64,000 bases of DNA, taken from contig JADQAZ010000001.1 in NCBI GenBank assembly GCA_018524345.1, positions 1,488,001 through 1,552,000 on the forward strand, in the 5' to 3' direction. The notes under the pieces were generated by a model. That model was not told the DNA's origin and did not search any database. It saw nothing but the letters and a program-made list of their open reading frames with translations. Below, piece after piece: positions 9,050-18,480 of this stretch (position 1 is the first letter of the stretch; every line of letters starts with the position of its first letter). A program made the translations under genes and the position numbers. The stretch comes from Harenicola maris (GTDB lineage: Bacteria > Pseudomonadota > Alphaproteobacteria > Rhodobacterales > Rhodobacteraceae).

Positions 9050-9928
9050 TTAGGTGGGGCCGGTGATGGTGACGACGGTGATTTCGGGGGGCATGCCGAG
9101 GCGGATGGGGTAGTCGGAGCAGCCTATGCCGCCCGAGACGATGAGGCTTTGGGCGCCGTGGTGGTAGTGGCCGTAGGCGAAGATTTCGCTTTCGGCGACC
9201 ATGACCACGGGGGAGCGGCCGAGGATGCGGATCTGGCCGCCGTGGGTATGGCCCGAGAGGGTCAGCAGCACCTGTGCGGGGACATCGGGGAAGATGTCCG
9301 GTTCATGGGCCAGCAGGATGGCGGGGGCTGTGTCTGTGACCTGTTTCATGGCGGCGTCGAGGTCGTCGAAGCCGTCTTCTTCCGGGTCGAGCGAGAGGGG
9401 GCGTTGGTCGGCGAGGCCGAGGAGCCAGAAGGCCTCCTCCCCCCCACGCAGGCGGATGGCCTCGTTGTCCAGATGGGGGATGTCGTGGTTGGACAGGGCC
9501 AGAGCGGCCTCTGGCGCGCGTTGTTCCTTGAGCGCTGTGCTGTCTTGCCACCAGTCATGGTTGCCCAGCACGGCATAGATGCCGAGCGGCGCGGTGAAGC
9601 CCTTGAGCGCGGCGATGATGTCGTCCTTGCTCATCTTGCCCAGCGTATAGGGATGGGCGGCGGCGTAATCGCCCAGAAGCACCGCCAGATCGCCGCCCTC
9701 GGCATTGGCGCGGGCCACGATGCGGCGCAGGCGGCGCAGCGAGACATGGGGCGCGCCAGCGTGGATATCCGACAGGATCACGATCTTGAGCGGCGCACGC
9801 GCCCCCCAGCCCGCCATAGGCAGGGTGTAGCGCACCACGCGCAGACGCCATGCGGGCTCTATCCAAGCCGCATAAATGAAAAGGGCCAGGAGCAAAGCCC
9901 CCAGCCCGATAAGTATGGTTGCGGTCAA
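9050..9928 (-). CDS. Metallophosphoesterase (calcineurin-like, YkuE/YaeI type)
   Basis: About 292 residues with an N-terminal membrane helix (ATILIGLGALLLALFIYAAW) and the metal motifs of the family: LSDIHAG, LGDYAAAH, LGNHDWW, then SGHTHGGQI. Relatives remove phosphate or hydrolyse UDP-diacylglucosamine-like lipids at the membrane surface; the substrate here is unknown. I chose the TTG at 9928: it begins directly before the membrane helix, follows an AGGGCAGGG sequence, and lies 11 nt after the sodB stop. Longer frames read into sodB antisense. Likely co-transcribed with sodB. Confidence 0.88.
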   Translation of the reverse strand: MTATILIGLGALLLALFIYAAWIEPAWRLRVVRYTLPMAGWGARAPLKIVILSDIHAGAPHVSLRRLRRIVARANAEGGDLAVLLGDYAAAHPYTLGKMSKDDIIAALKGFTAPLGIYAVLGNHDWWQDSTALKEQRAPEAALALSNHDIPHLDNEAIRLRGGEEAFWLLGLADQRPLSLDPEEDGFDDLDAAMKQVTDTAPAILLAHEPDIFPDVPAQVLLTLSGHTHGGQIRILGRSPVVMVAESEIFAYGHYHHGAQSLIVSGGIGCSDYPIRLGMPPEITVVTITGPT

Positions 9929-9939
9929 GCGCCCTGCCC

Positions 9940-10539
9940 TTACATGCGGGAGGCGACGTTTTCCCAGTTGACCAGATTGTCGAGGAAGTTGGTCAGATAC
10001 TTGGGACGCGCGTTGCGGAAGTCGATGTAGTAGGAATGCTCCCAGACGTCGCAGCCCAGAAGGGCTGTTTGGCCGAAGCAGAGCGGGTTGACGCCGTTTT
10101 CGGTTTTGGTGACCGCAAGGCCGCCGTCGGCGTTTTTCACCAGCCAGCACCAGCCGGAGCCAAACTGGCCCGCGCCTGCGGCGGAGAACTGGGATTTGAA
10201 TTCGTCAACGGAGCCAAAGCTGTCTTTCAGCGCCGCTTCCAGCTCGGAAGGCATGGCGGATTTGCCGGGGCCCATCATTTCCCAGAACTGGTTGTGGTTC
10301 CACAGCTGCGAGATGTTGTTGAAGATACCGTTCTGGGCCACGGCGGATTTGTCGTAGGTGCCTACGATAATCTCTTCGAGGGATTTGCCCTCCCACTCTG
10401 TGCCTTCGATCGCCTTGTTGCCATTGGTGACATAGGCGTTGTGGTGCAGGTCGTGGTGGTATTCCAGTGTTTCCTTGGACATGCCAGCGTCGGCCAGTGC
10501 GTCGTGGGCATAGGGAAGTGCGGGAAGTTCGAAAGCCAT
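9940..10539 (-). CDS. sodB: Superoxide dismutase, Fe type (possibly cambialistic)
   Basis: A 199-residue cytoplasmic enzyme that converts superoxide to oxygen and hydrogen peroxide. The four metal ligands are visible: His28 (EYHHDLHH), His82 (LWNH), Asp164 and His168 (CDVWEHSYY). Gln78 in SQLWNH sits where iron enzymes carry their active-site glutamine; a second Gln near 157 (GQTALLG) is seen in enzymes that may accept Mn as well. The length is normal. It is the first gene of a two-gene unit with the phosphoesterase. Confidence 0.96.
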   Translation of the reverse strand: MAFELPALPYAHDALADAGMSKETLEYHHDLHHNAYVTNGNKAIEGTEWEGKSLEEIIVGTYDKSAVAQNGIFNNISQLWNHNQFWEMMGPGKSAMPSELEAALKDSFGSVDEFKSQFSAAGAGQFGSGWCWLVKNADGGLAVTKTENGVNPLCFGQTALLGCDVWEHSYYIDFRNARPKYLTNFLDNLVNWENVASRM

Positions 10540-10642
10540 GGAGTTTACCCCTTTGTTGGATAGATGAATGGTTCCCCTGTTATCTGTGCCGTGCGTGCCG
10601 CGCGGTCAAGGAGAAACCCTGCACTCGGGGAAGGCTCGGCGG

Positions 10643-11065
10643 CTATGCCCCCTGTTTGGCGCAGGTGCCGCGGCCCAGAAAGGTATTGGAGAAGCCCAGC
10701 GGTTTGGCCGTGACCACCGCCTTGCCGGTGCCGCGATAGAGGGTCAGCCGGTAGGCAAAGCGGGCAACGCGTTGGGAGCCGACCTCTACATCGCGCAGGT
10801 CCCAGCCCAGTGTCAGGCGCCGGTTGGTGTTTTGCCGCACCTCGCCGTCTACGGCGCGGCCGTTGATGCTCTGGATCAGGGGGTCATTGATGCGCACGCG
10901 GCCTGCGGCGGCGTCATGCGAGATCACGATGTTTTCCGCCACCCAAGCGTTGTCCTTGGCCTGCAGGGTGCAGACATAGACATCGGGCGCGGCCAGAGCC
11001 GGAGCGGCGTGAAGGATAGTTGAGAGCGCCGCGATGGCGCAGGCGGTGAAAATACCTTTGGTCAT
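10643..11065 (-). CDS. Small secreted protein of unknown function
   Basis: This 140-residue protein begins with a clear signal peptide (GIFTACAIAALSTILHAAPALA, cleaved after ALA). The mature part is a predicted beta-rich domain with two cysteines (VYVC near the start, GRGTC at the end) that could form a disulfide. I do not recognise the family. The ATG at 11065 is preceded by GGGGGGAT, a better site than the ATG seven codons upstream. It lies 103 nt upstream of sodB on the same strand. Confidence 0.75.
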   Translation of the reverse strand: MTKGIFTACAIAALSTILHAAPALAAPDVYVCTLQAKDNAWVAENIVISHDAAAGRVRINDPLIQSINGRAVDGEVRQNTNRRLTLGWDLRDVEVGSQRVARFAYRLTLYRGTGKAVVTAKPLGFSNTFLGRGTCAKQGA

Positions 11066-11492
11066 AATATCCCCCCAAGGGATCAAAGCAGCGGTTATGC
11101 GGGTGCCTTTAAATCTGCGGATGCTTTGGCACTGGCGCCATTAACCATAAAATTTCCCCAGTGGTAATCCTTTGCAAGCCTATCTGCGACTTGTCCTTTT
11201 GGGCAGGGGGAATTGGGGAAAGATTTACTTTTGGCCTCTATATCAGGGGCTTGGTGCCGGGGCGGGTTGCGAAATTGTTTCGCTTTTTGCGACAGTCATC
11301 AGGGTTTGGGTGACATTAACGTCATATTGTCTATTGTTGCGACACAAAGGGCGCAGTGCATTCTACGGGGAGAAAGAAGCTGCACCCTCCCCTTGCGGGC
11401 GCGGCATCAGTTGCGCAACAAAGGGTTAACAGAGCAGAAAACAAGACCCGCCCCGGTATGGCCGGGCGCAGGCGGCGGAGCATTCAGGCGCG
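11066..11492. other. Divergent intergenic region without a recognised gene
   Basis: This 427-nt gap separates the secreted-protein gene from the glycosyltransferase operon and is visibly more AT-rich than its flanks. I found no convincing coding frame. It holds a short hairpin GCGAAA-TTG-TTTCGC at 11269-11283 followed by five T, which looks like a weak plus-strand terminator and could end a small RNA. It also has TGAC-N6-GTCA at 11311-11324. The operon promoter is presumably here, but I cannot place it. Confidence 0.4.
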
Positions 11493-14051
11493 ATGAGCGA
11501 AAAAGCCAAATACACGATTCTGTCGATGATGAAGGATGAGGGGCACTGCCTGATCGAGTGGGTCGCCTATCACAATCACATCGGTTTCGATAATATCTGT
11601 GTCTATACCAACAACTGCACCGATGGCACCGACAGGATGCTGATGCGTCTGCAGGAACTGGGGTATTGCCATCATTTCGAGAACGAGGTGCCCGAGGGCA
11701 AGAAGCCGCAGCCCAATGCGCTGGCGCTGGCGGGCAAGAATGATCAGGTGCTGAACACCGAGTGGGTCCTGACCATGGACGCCGATGAATTTGTGTCCAT
11801 CAAATGCGGCGAGGGCAAGATTTCCGATCTGGTGGCGGCGGTGCCCGAGGACACCAATGCGGTGGCGATCACATGGCGGTTCTTTGGCTCTAACGAGGTG
11901 ACGACATGGAACCCGGGCATGGTGATCGAAAGCTATACCCGCGGCGCGCCGGATGCCTTTCGCAAGGGTTGGGGGGTGAAGACCCTGTTCAAACCCTATG
12001 AGAATATGAAATTCGGCATCCACCGCCCCCATATCCGCAAGGCCAAGCAGGACCCTGCCATGGCCAAGCAGATGCTCGCGCAGAAATGGATCAACGGCTC
12101 GGGCAAGCCGATGCCGACGGATTTCAACCTGTCGGGCTGGCGCTCGACCAAGCCGACGCTGGGCTATGATCTGGTGGAGCTGAACCACTATGGCGTCAAA
12201 TCATACGAGGCCTATCTGCTGCGCCGTGTGCGGGGCAATGTGAACAACAAGGCGGGCAAATATGACGCCGCCTATTTCGCCCTGTTTGACCGCAACGAAA
12301 CCGAGCAGGACAATGTGCTGCGCCATGCGGCGGGCACCCGTGCCCTCATGGACCGGATGCTTGAGGATGATGTGCTGCGCGGGCTTTATGAGGAGGCCCT
12401 CGCCTTTCATGCCAAGCGTGTGGAGATTTTGCATTCTACCGGTGAATACGAGCATTGGGTGGCCGAGCTGAAGAAAGCGGGCGAGACGCCGATTGACCGG
12501 CTGGACGAGATCCTGTTCACCCAGCATTTGCCGAAGATCTGGCAGGAGAAGGTGGCAGAAATGCTGGCCTCTGGCGTGCCGCCCAAGGTGATTGCAAAGA
12601 TGATCGCCAACAGCCAGACGGCCCGCAAGTCGGAGACCCGCGAGGCCCTGCGTGCGGCGGCCGAAGGACGCGAGGTGGCGCAGGACAGGCCGACCTCGGC
12701 CGAGGCGGCCGAGGATGTGGATGCCGCGGCCTTGGCCGAGGCCGACCGCGCGATGGAGGCCGCCCGCGCGGCGGTTGCGCCGAAGGCGGAGGCGCCGCCC
12801 GTGGCGACGCCGGTGACGGCGACGCAGGCGATTGTGCATATGGCGCAGGTCAAGGCGCGCAAGGAAGCGGCGGAGGCGCCGGTTGCACCCGCCCCTGTGG
12901 CGCCCGAACCTATGGCCCCTGCCCCCGCCGCCAAGCCGCGGCGCAGCGTGCGCATTCTGGCCGCGCCGAACCCCGCAAAGAAAACCACATCGGCCCCGCA
13001 ACCCGCGCCGATAAAAAAAAAGACCAGCCCCCGACAGGGCGCACCTGAAGGGAAGATGATGGCCCAGACCCGCCGCAAGATCATCGTATCGACGATGAAG
13101 AACGAAGGCCCCTATATTCTGGAATGGGTGGCCTATCACCGCGCCATCGGGTTTGATGATTTCATTATCTTTTCAAACGATTGCAGCGACGGGTCGAACC
13201 TTATCCTCAACCGGTTGGACCAGATGGGTGTGATCCGGCATTTCGACAACCCGCTGGGGCCGCGGATGGACCCGCAGCGCGCCGCCTATAGCCGCGCCAA
13301 TGCGATGGACTATGTGCGCGAGCAGGACTGGGTGATGATTTTGGACGCGGACGAGTTCCTGAATGTTCATGTCGGGGACCGGACGGTGGATGCGCTGATC
13401 GAGGCTTGCCCCGAAAAATCCGATGCGATTTCTGTCTGCTGGCGGCTTATGGGCTCCTGCGGTCAGGCGCATATGGGGAGCGAGCCGGTGACGGAGCGCT
13501 TTACCAAGGGTTCCACCTTTGACGAGCCGGAAAACGGCATGGTCTGGGGGTTCAAAACCCTGTTCCGGCCGCAGAAGTTCGGTTTCTTTGGCGTGCACCG
13601 GCCCAAGTTCATGAAAAACGTCGAGATCACGCCCGATATGGCCCATTGGGTCAATGGCTCGGGCGAGGATATGGGCGAGCGGGTGCTGCATAAGGGCTGG
13701 CGCTTTGGCAAGGGTACGCTGGGCTATAAGTTCGCTCAGGTGAACCACTATGCGATCAAGAGCCGCGAGGAGTTTCTGCTCAAGCGCCTGCGCGGGACGG
13801 CCAATTCAAAGAACAAGGGCCGGATCGACATGGGCTATTGGGACAAATACGACATCAATGCCAATGAGGATGCGAGCATCCGGTCGGAGCTTGTTCGGCC
13901 GGGGGTTGAGGAATTGCTGCGCGACGGCGATCTTGCGGCGCTCTATCGGGCCTCGTTGGAAACCTGCCGGCGCGCGATAGACTATCAAATGCAGGACGAA
14001 AAGCTTAGGGTTTTCGTGGAAACCGGCGTTTACGAAGAGGCCAAGGAATGA
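11493..14051 (+). CDS. Tandem glycosyltransferase family 2 protein (two GT domains joined at an A9 tract)
   Basis: An 852-residue open frame with two homologous glycosyltransferase domains of the Glyco_tranf_2_4 kind. Domain one spans about 5-300 and domain two about 525-830. Each has an IxSxMKxEG start, EWVAYHxxIGFD, NxCxDG and a DADEF metal motif (96-100 and 618-622), and each ends in NHYxxKS. An Ala/Pro-rich linker of about 130 residues joins them. The linker crosses nine consecutive A (13013-13021) just before GAAGGGAAG and an in-frame ATG at 13056. With eight A, the first protein would stop at a TGA (13057-13059) overlapping that ATG. So this may be two coupled genes fused by a one-base change, or a slippage site. 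Acceptors are unknown; the sulfotransferase follows in an ATGA overlap. Confidence 0.88.
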   Translation: MSEKAKYTILSMMKDEGHCLIEWVAYHNHIGFDNICVYTNNCTDGTDRMLMRLQELGYCHHFENEVPEGKKPQPNALALAGKNDQVLNTEWVLTMDADEFVSIKCGEGKISDLVAAVPEDTNAVAITWRFFGSNEVTTWNPGMVIESYTRGAPDAFRKGWGVKTLFKPYENMKFGIHRPHIRKAKQDPAMAKQMLAQKWINGSGKPMPTDFNLSGWRSTKPTLGYDLVELNHYGVKSYEAYLLRRVRGNVNNKAGKYDAAYFALFDRNETEQDNVLRHAAGTRALMDRMLEDDVLRGLYEEALAFHAKRVEILHSTGEYEHWVAELKKAGETPIDRLDEILFTQHLPKIWQEKVAEMLASGVPPKVIAKMIANSQTARKSETREALRAAAEGREVAQDRPTSAEAAEDVDAAALAEADRAMEAARAAVAPKAEAPPVATPVTATQAIVHMAQVKARKEAAEAPVAPAPVAPEPMAPAPAAKPRRSVRILAAPNPAKKTTSAPQPAPIKKKTSPRQGAPEGKMMAQTRRKIIVSTMKNEGPYILEWVAYHRAIGFDDFIIFSNDCSDGSNLILNRLDQMGVIRHFDNPLGPRMDPQRAAYSRANAMDYVREQDWVMILDADEFLNVHVGDRTVDALIEACPEKSDAISVCWRLMGSCGQAHMGSEPVTERFTKGSTFDEPENGMVWGFKTLFRPQKFGFFGVHRPKFMKNVEITPDMAHWVNGSGEDMGERVLHKGWRFGKGTLGYKFAQVNHYAIKSREEFLLKRLRGTANSKNKGRIDMGYWDKYDINANEDASIRSELVRPGVEELLRDGDLAALYRASLETCRRAIDYQMQDEKLRVFVETGVYEEAKE

Positions 14052-14857
14052 CGACTGCGCGATTTATCTGCATCGGCACCCACCACAAGACCGGCACCAT
14101 CTGGATGCGCAAGGTCTGGCGGGCGATTTCGAATGATCAGGAAATTCCCTTTATGCAGGTCTATCGGCCCAAACGGCTGGCCGACCTGCCAGAGAGCGGG
14201 CCGCAGATCTGCGTCAACTGGTCGTCGAGCTTTCCGCGGCGGTTGATGAATATGCCCGAGGCGCGGTTTATCCATATCATCCGTGATCCGCGCGATGTGC
14301 TGCTGTCGGGCATGCGCTATCACCGGGTGGCGCCGCTGGCGAACGAGAAATTCCTGCGGATCCCGAACCCCGAATGGGGCGGGATGACCTATCAGAAATA
14401 TATCAACGCGCTGGAGACGGATCACGAGCGGCTGATCTTCGAGATGGAGAACAAGCATCACGAGACCCTCGAGCAGATGTTGAAATGGCCCTACGGCCAT
14501 GAGGGCGCCGCCGATATCAAATATGAGGACCTGATCGAGGACACCGATTGCGCGATGTTTCGCGGTATTCTGGAAGGCTTTGCGATCGAGGGGCTGGATA
14601 TTGACCGCGCGGTGCAGAGCTATTGGGACCTTAGCCTCTTCGGCGGCCTCAAGAAGGACGATGACCGCTCGGACCGTGTGAACCTACATGTGAATTCGGG
14701 CGCCAAGGCGCAGTGGGTGCGCAAGATGCCGCGGGAAATCGCAGAAATCTATGCGGAGCGCTATGCCGACGCGCTCAAGACGCTGGGCTATGCCGAGGAC
14801 AGCTCCTGGGTGGAGACCTGCCGCCCCGCGGCAGAGATCGAGGCCGCAGCGGCATAA
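14048..14857 (+). CDS. Sulfotransferase domain protein
   Basis: A 269-residue protein with the two PAPS-binding signatures of cytosolic-type sulfotransferases. The 5'-phosphosulfate loop is THHKTGTIWM near residue 11, and the 3'-phosphate motif is IRDPRDVLLSGMRYH near residue 78. It would transfer sulfate from PAPS to a hydroxyl group, probably on the glycan made by the coupled glycosyltransferase. It starts in an ATGA overlap with that gene. The acceptor is unknown; sulfated surface polysaccharide is an inference from context. Confidence 0.88.
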   Translation: MTTARFICIGTHHKTGTIWMRKVWRAISNDQEIPFMQVYRPKRLADLPESGPQICVNWSSSFPRRLMNMPEARFIHIIRDPRDVLLSGMRYHRVAPLANEKFLRIPNPEWGGMTYQKYINALETDHERLIFEMENKHHETLEQMLKWPYGHEGAADIKYEDLIEDTDCAMFRGILEGFAIEGLDIDRAVQSYWDLSLFGGLKKDDDRSDRVNLHVNSGAKAQWVRKMPREIAEIYAERYADALKTLGYAEDSSWVETCRPAAEIEAAAA

Positions 14858-14879
14858 GAGGGTGCCACGGGCGGTGGGC

Positions 14880-14922
14880 AGACTTTTCCAAAAGTCTGTT
14901 CCAAATCCTTGGAAGGATTTGG
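14880..14922. terminator. Double hairpin between convergent genes
   Basis: Two perfect inverted repeats follow each other: AGACTTTT-CC-AAAAGTCT (14880-14897) and CCAAATCCTT-GG-AAGGATTTGG (14901-14922). They fill the 67-nt gap between the sulfotransferase stop and the convergent soxG stop, so they can fold in transcripts from either strand. Probably a bidirectional terminator. Confidence 0.7.
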
Positions 14923-14924
14923 CG

Positions 14925-15494
14925 CTAGACCGCGGCGGCCGGGTGTGCGGCTGACTTTAGGATATCGAAGGCGTATTGCGCGACGGAGCGGAAGGCGATG
15001 AGGCGGAAGTGGTCCTCTCCTGCCAGCCAGAAGGCCGCAGGCACCTGCGCGATGCGAGAGCGGCGCATTTCCATGGGGGCGAGGCTTTCGGGTCGTAGGT
15101 CTGCGGGGGTGAGTTTGCCCAGAACGCTGCGCGCCCCCTGCCCTTTGATGTCGATCAGCACCCTTGCGTTGGAGACATTGGCCGCGGTGCAGAACTGCCC
15201 TGCGGTGGCTGTGTTCAGGCCTTTTGTGATCCCCTCGGCGGCTTTGTAATCCACAAGGAGCAGCAATTCGTCGGGCGACATCCAGGCGGCGCTGGCGCCG
15301 GTGCCGGAGGTGATCATGCGTTGCTGCGGGATTAGGGCGCCTGTGGCCTGTTTGACCGCATCCGCCATCCAGCCTGCCGAAAGGTCGCCGCGCAGGGTGA
15401 TCATGCCGGTGAGCGGGGCCTCGGTGATCTGGGCGAGGCCTTTGAAGCTTTGCCCGCCGAGGGGGCTGTTGGTCATTGTCATCGGGTTAGACAT
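14925..15494 (-). CDS. soxG: Sarcosine oxidase subunit gamma
   Basis: About 189 residues of the SoxG family, with the typical middle SPDELLLL and the C-terminal RCSxxE-like region rewritten as MEMRRSRIAQVPAAFWLAG. SoxG is the structural subunit of the heterotetrameric enzyme that oxidises sarcosine to glycine, passing the methyl group to tetrahydrofolate and making hydrogen peroxide. The ATG at 15494 overlaps the soxA stop by 8 nt (ATGTCTAA); a second in-frame ATG lies 12 nt further in. It is the last gene of the soxDAG unit. Confidence 0.9.
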   Translation of the reverse strand: MSNPMTMTNSPLGGQSFKGLAQITEAPLTGMITLRGDLSAGWMADAVKQATGALIPQQRMITSGTGASAAWMSPDELLLLVDYKAAEGITKGLNTATAGQFCTAANVSNARVLIDIKGQGARSVLGKLTPADLRPESLAPMEMRRSRIAQVPAAFWLAGEDHFRLIAFRSVAQYAFDILKSAAHPAAAV

Positions 15495-18480
15495 TCTGCT
15501 TTGCCCCCTCTTTGTCATAAAACACCGGATCGACGATCCGGGCGCGGTAGATCTGGCCATTGGTGCCGGGGAAGTTGAGGACCTCGCCCATTCTGTCCGG
15601 CCCGTTCAGGACAAGGCCCATGGCGATGCCGCGTTCAAGCGTCGGGGAGTAATAGGTTGAGGTGACGCGCCCTTGGGTGTTGCGTTGGTCATTGGCGTTA
15701 TAGCCCGGCGCCGTGGCATAGGCTCCGTCCGGCAGCACCGCGCCGGAGATGGTTTCCAGCCCGACGAGTTTCCAGCGGGCGGGATCGGTCATATGGGGCC
15801 GTTCCTGTGCGCGTTTGCCAAGGTAGTCGGTTTTCTTTTTCGAGATCGCCCAGTGCAGCCCGAGGTCCTGCGGGATCACGGTGCCGTCGGTTTCATCCCC
15901 GATCATGATAAAACCCTTTTCGGCCCGCAGGATATGCAGGGCCTCTGTGCCGTAGGGCATGAGGCCGAGGTCTGCGCCCTCTTTCACCAGCCGGTCCCAG
16001 AAGGCCGCGCCTTGGGCCGCGGGAACGGCGACTTCAAAGCTGAGCTCGCCCGAGAAGCTGATGCGGAAGACGCGGGTGTCAAAGCCGCCGATCTGCCCCT
16101 CTGCCCAGCCCATGAAGGGCAGGTTTTCGGCGCTGAAATCCATGCCGCCGAGTTTCTCCAGCAGTTTGCGGGCATGGGGGCCGACCACGGCGATCTGGGC
16201 GTATTCTTCGGTGAGGTTGACTGTGTGGACCTGCCAGTCCCACCATTCGCATTGCAGCCAGTCCTCCATATGGGCGTGGATGTGCTCCGCGCCGCCCGAT
16301 GTCGTGTGGACGAGGAAGCTGTTCTCATCCAGACGGGCCACGACGCCGTCATCCATCAAGAAGCCGTTTTCGTTGCACATCAGCCCGTAGCGGCAGCGCC
16401 CAGGTTTCAGGGAGCTCATCATATTGGTGTAGAGCATGTCGAGGAACTTGCCCGCGTCCGGCCCGGTGACAAGGATTTTGCCAAGGGTGGAAGCGTCAAG
16501 CAAACCGAGGGCTTCGCGAGTGTTCTTCACTTCACGGTGGACCGCCTGTTCGACGGTTTCGCCGCTGCGCGGATAGGCGTATGGGCGGCGCCAGTGGCCG
16601 ACCGGTTCCCAGTGGACGCCATTGGCCTCGTGCCAGTCATGCATCGGGGTGCGGCGCAGGGGCTGGAAGGTATCGCCGCGCGCCTCGCCTGCGATGGAGC
16701 CCAAGGAGATCGGCGTATAGGGCGGGCGGAAGGTGGTGGTGCCGACCTGCGGGATGCTTGCATCCAGTGCATCAGAAAGCACGGCGAGCCCGTTGATATT
16801 GCTAAGCTTTCCTTGATCCGTCGCCATGCCGAGAGTGGTGTAGCGTTTGGTGTGTTCGACGCTTTCATAGCCCTCGCGGGCGGCGAGTTGCACGTCGGAG
16901 AGTTTCACATCGTTCTGGAAGTCGAGCCATGTGTGCGAGCGGCGGTGGTAATCGGCGTTGAGGGGCATGACCCAGACCGGCATGAGGGGGGCCTCTGCCT
17001 GCGGTTCGGGCGCGGGGCCGCTGGGAACGGGCGCGGTGAGGCCGAGGGCGCGGGCGGCTTCGGCCCCCGCCTGCCCGCCGCATTGCGCCGCCTCTGCGCC
17101 CTGCAGGGCGCCATTGGCCGCGCCGCCGCAGCGCACGAAGCCTGCGCCGCTTTGGTTCAGGGGCGGCTTCGCGGCGTCGGGGTAGAAGAAGGCCCCTGCC
17201 TCATCCCAGAGCAGTTTGCCGCCGCAGTGGGAGTAGAAATGCACCACGGGGGACCAGCCGCCGGACATGGCCACGGCGTCGCATTCCACCGTATCCACCG
17301 CGCCGCCGGAGCCCTCGATCGGGCAGATTTCGATGCCGGTGACCCGTTTGGTGCCGCGCACACCGGCGGCGGCATAGCCGTCGCGGATGGTGACGCCGCG
17401 GGCGCGGGCCTTGGCCGCGAGGGTGCCCTCGGGGTTGCGGCGGGCGTCGATCACGAGGGGGACCTCGAGCCCGTGGTCCAGCAGGCAGAGCACGGTGCGG
17501 TAGCCATCGTCGTTGTTGGTGACAAGCACCGTGCGCTGGCCCGGGGCGACGGCGTGGTTCACCACATAGTCGCGCATGGCAGAGGCGAGCATGACGCCGG
17601 GGCGGTCATTGCCGGCAAAGCTGAGCGGGCGTTCGATTGCGCCGGTGCAGGAGACGACCTGCTGCGCGCGGATTTTCCACAACCGGTGCCGCGGCGCGCC
17701 GGGTTTGGGGGCATGATCGCGCAGTCGCTCATACCCCGTGACGAAGCCGTGGTCATAGACGCCGGCCCCCATCAGACGCAGGCGCATTTGCACGTCATCC
17801 ATCGCGGCAAGTTCCGCAACTAGCGCATTGATTTCGCTTGCGAAATCATCGTCGACCGGCGCGCGGCCACCCCAGGTTGCAGATTGCTCTATGACCAGAA
17901 CGCGCGCTCCGGCACTGGCGGCGGCATGGGCGGCCCGCAGGCCTGCGATACCGCCGCCGATGACCAGCACGTCCACATGGGCGTAGTAATGTTCGTAGAT
18001 GTCGCCGTCCGCGCCCTTGGGGGCCTGACCGAGGCCAGCGGATTTGCGGATGAAGGGCTCGAACAGGTGTTTCCATGCCGCACGTGGGTGGATGAAGGTT
18101 TTGTAGTAGAAGCCCGCCGAGAAGAACGGCGCGGCGAGTTGGTTCAGGGCGCCGATGTCATAGTCGAGGCTGGGCCAGTGGTTCTGGCTGCGGGCGATGA
18201 GCCCCTCGAAGAGTTCGGTTGTGGTGGCGCGTTGGTTGGGCTCAAACAACTCGCCCTCGCCCATGTTCATCAGGGCGTTGGGTTCCTCGGCCCCCGAGGC
18301 GACCACGCCGCGGGGGCGGTGGTATTTGAAGCTGCGCCCGACGAGCATCTGGTCTGCGCCCAGAAGCGCGGAGGCGAGGGTATCGCCGGCGTAGCCCTGT
18401 AGGGTTTTGCCATTGAAGGTGAAGCTGCGGGGCTGGCTGCGGTCGATCAGGCGGCCGCCTGTGGCGAGGCGTTGGCTCAT
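15487..18480 (-). CDS. soxA: Sarcosine oxidase subunit alpha
   Basis: A 997-residue protein of the usual SoxA size. The N terminus carries the Fer2-like segment (FTFNGKTLQGYAGDTLASALL). A dinucleotide-binding domain follows, with DVLVIGGGIAGLRAAHAAASAG near residue 170. The C-terminal half is a GcvT-like folate domain (CRYGLMCNENGFLMDDG; GELSFEVAVP; ILRAEKGFIMIGDETDG). It binds NAD and tetrahydrofolate and takes the methylene group produced at the SoxB flavin site. It overlaps soxD upstream by ATGA and soxG downstream. Confidence 0.95.
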   Translation of the reverse strand: MSQRLATGGRLIDRSQPRSFTFNGKTLQGYAGDTLASALLGADQMLVGRSFKYHRPRGVVASGAEEPNALMNMGEGELFEPNQRATTTELFEGLIARSQNHWPSLDYDIGALNQLAAPFFSAGFYYKTFIHPRAAWKHLFEPFIRKSAGLGQAPKGADGDIYEHYYAHVDVLVIGGGIAGLRAAHAAASAGARVLVIEQSATWGGRAPVDDDFASEINALVAELAAMDDVQMRLRLMGAGVYDHGFVTGYERLRDHAPKPGAPRHRLWKIRAQQVVSCTGAIERPLSFAGNDRPGVMLASAMRDYVVNHAVAPGQRTVLVTNNDDGYRTVLCLLDHGLEVPLVIDARRNPEGTLAAKARARGVTIRDGYAAAGVRGTKRVTGIEICPIEGSGGAVDTVECDAVAMSGGWSPVVHFYSHCGGKLLWDEAGAFFYPDAAKPPLNQSGAGFVRCGGAANGALQGAEAAQCGGQAGAEAARALGLTAPVPSGPAPEPQAEAPLMPVWVMPLNADYHRRSHTWLDFQNDVKLSDVQLAAREGYESVEHTKRYTTLGMATDQGKLSNINGLAVLSDALDASIPQVGTTTFRPPYTPISLGSIAGEARGDTFQPLRRTPMHDWHEANGVHWEPVGHWRRPYAYPRSGETVEQAVHREVKNTREALGLLDASTLGKILVTGPDAGKFLDMLYTNMMSSLKPGRCRYGLMCNENGFLMDDGVVARLDENSFLVHTTSGGAEHIHAHMEDWLQCEWWDWQVHTVNLTEEYAQIAVVGPHARKLLEKLGGMDFSAENLPFMGWAEGQIGGFDTRVFRISFSGELSFEVAVPAAQGAAFWDRLVKEGADLGLMPYGTEALHILRAEKGFIMIGDETDGTVIPQDLGLHWAISKKKTDYLGKRAQERPHMTDPARWKLVGLETISGAVLPDGAYATAPGYNANDQRNTQGRVTSTYYSPTLERGIAMGLVLNGPDRMGEVLNFPGTNGQIYRARIVDPVFYDKEGAKQNV

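Noticed and set aside
15673-17823. 716-codon plus-strand frame over soxA
   Set aside because: Antisense shadow; soxA has full domain support and couples to soxD and soxG.
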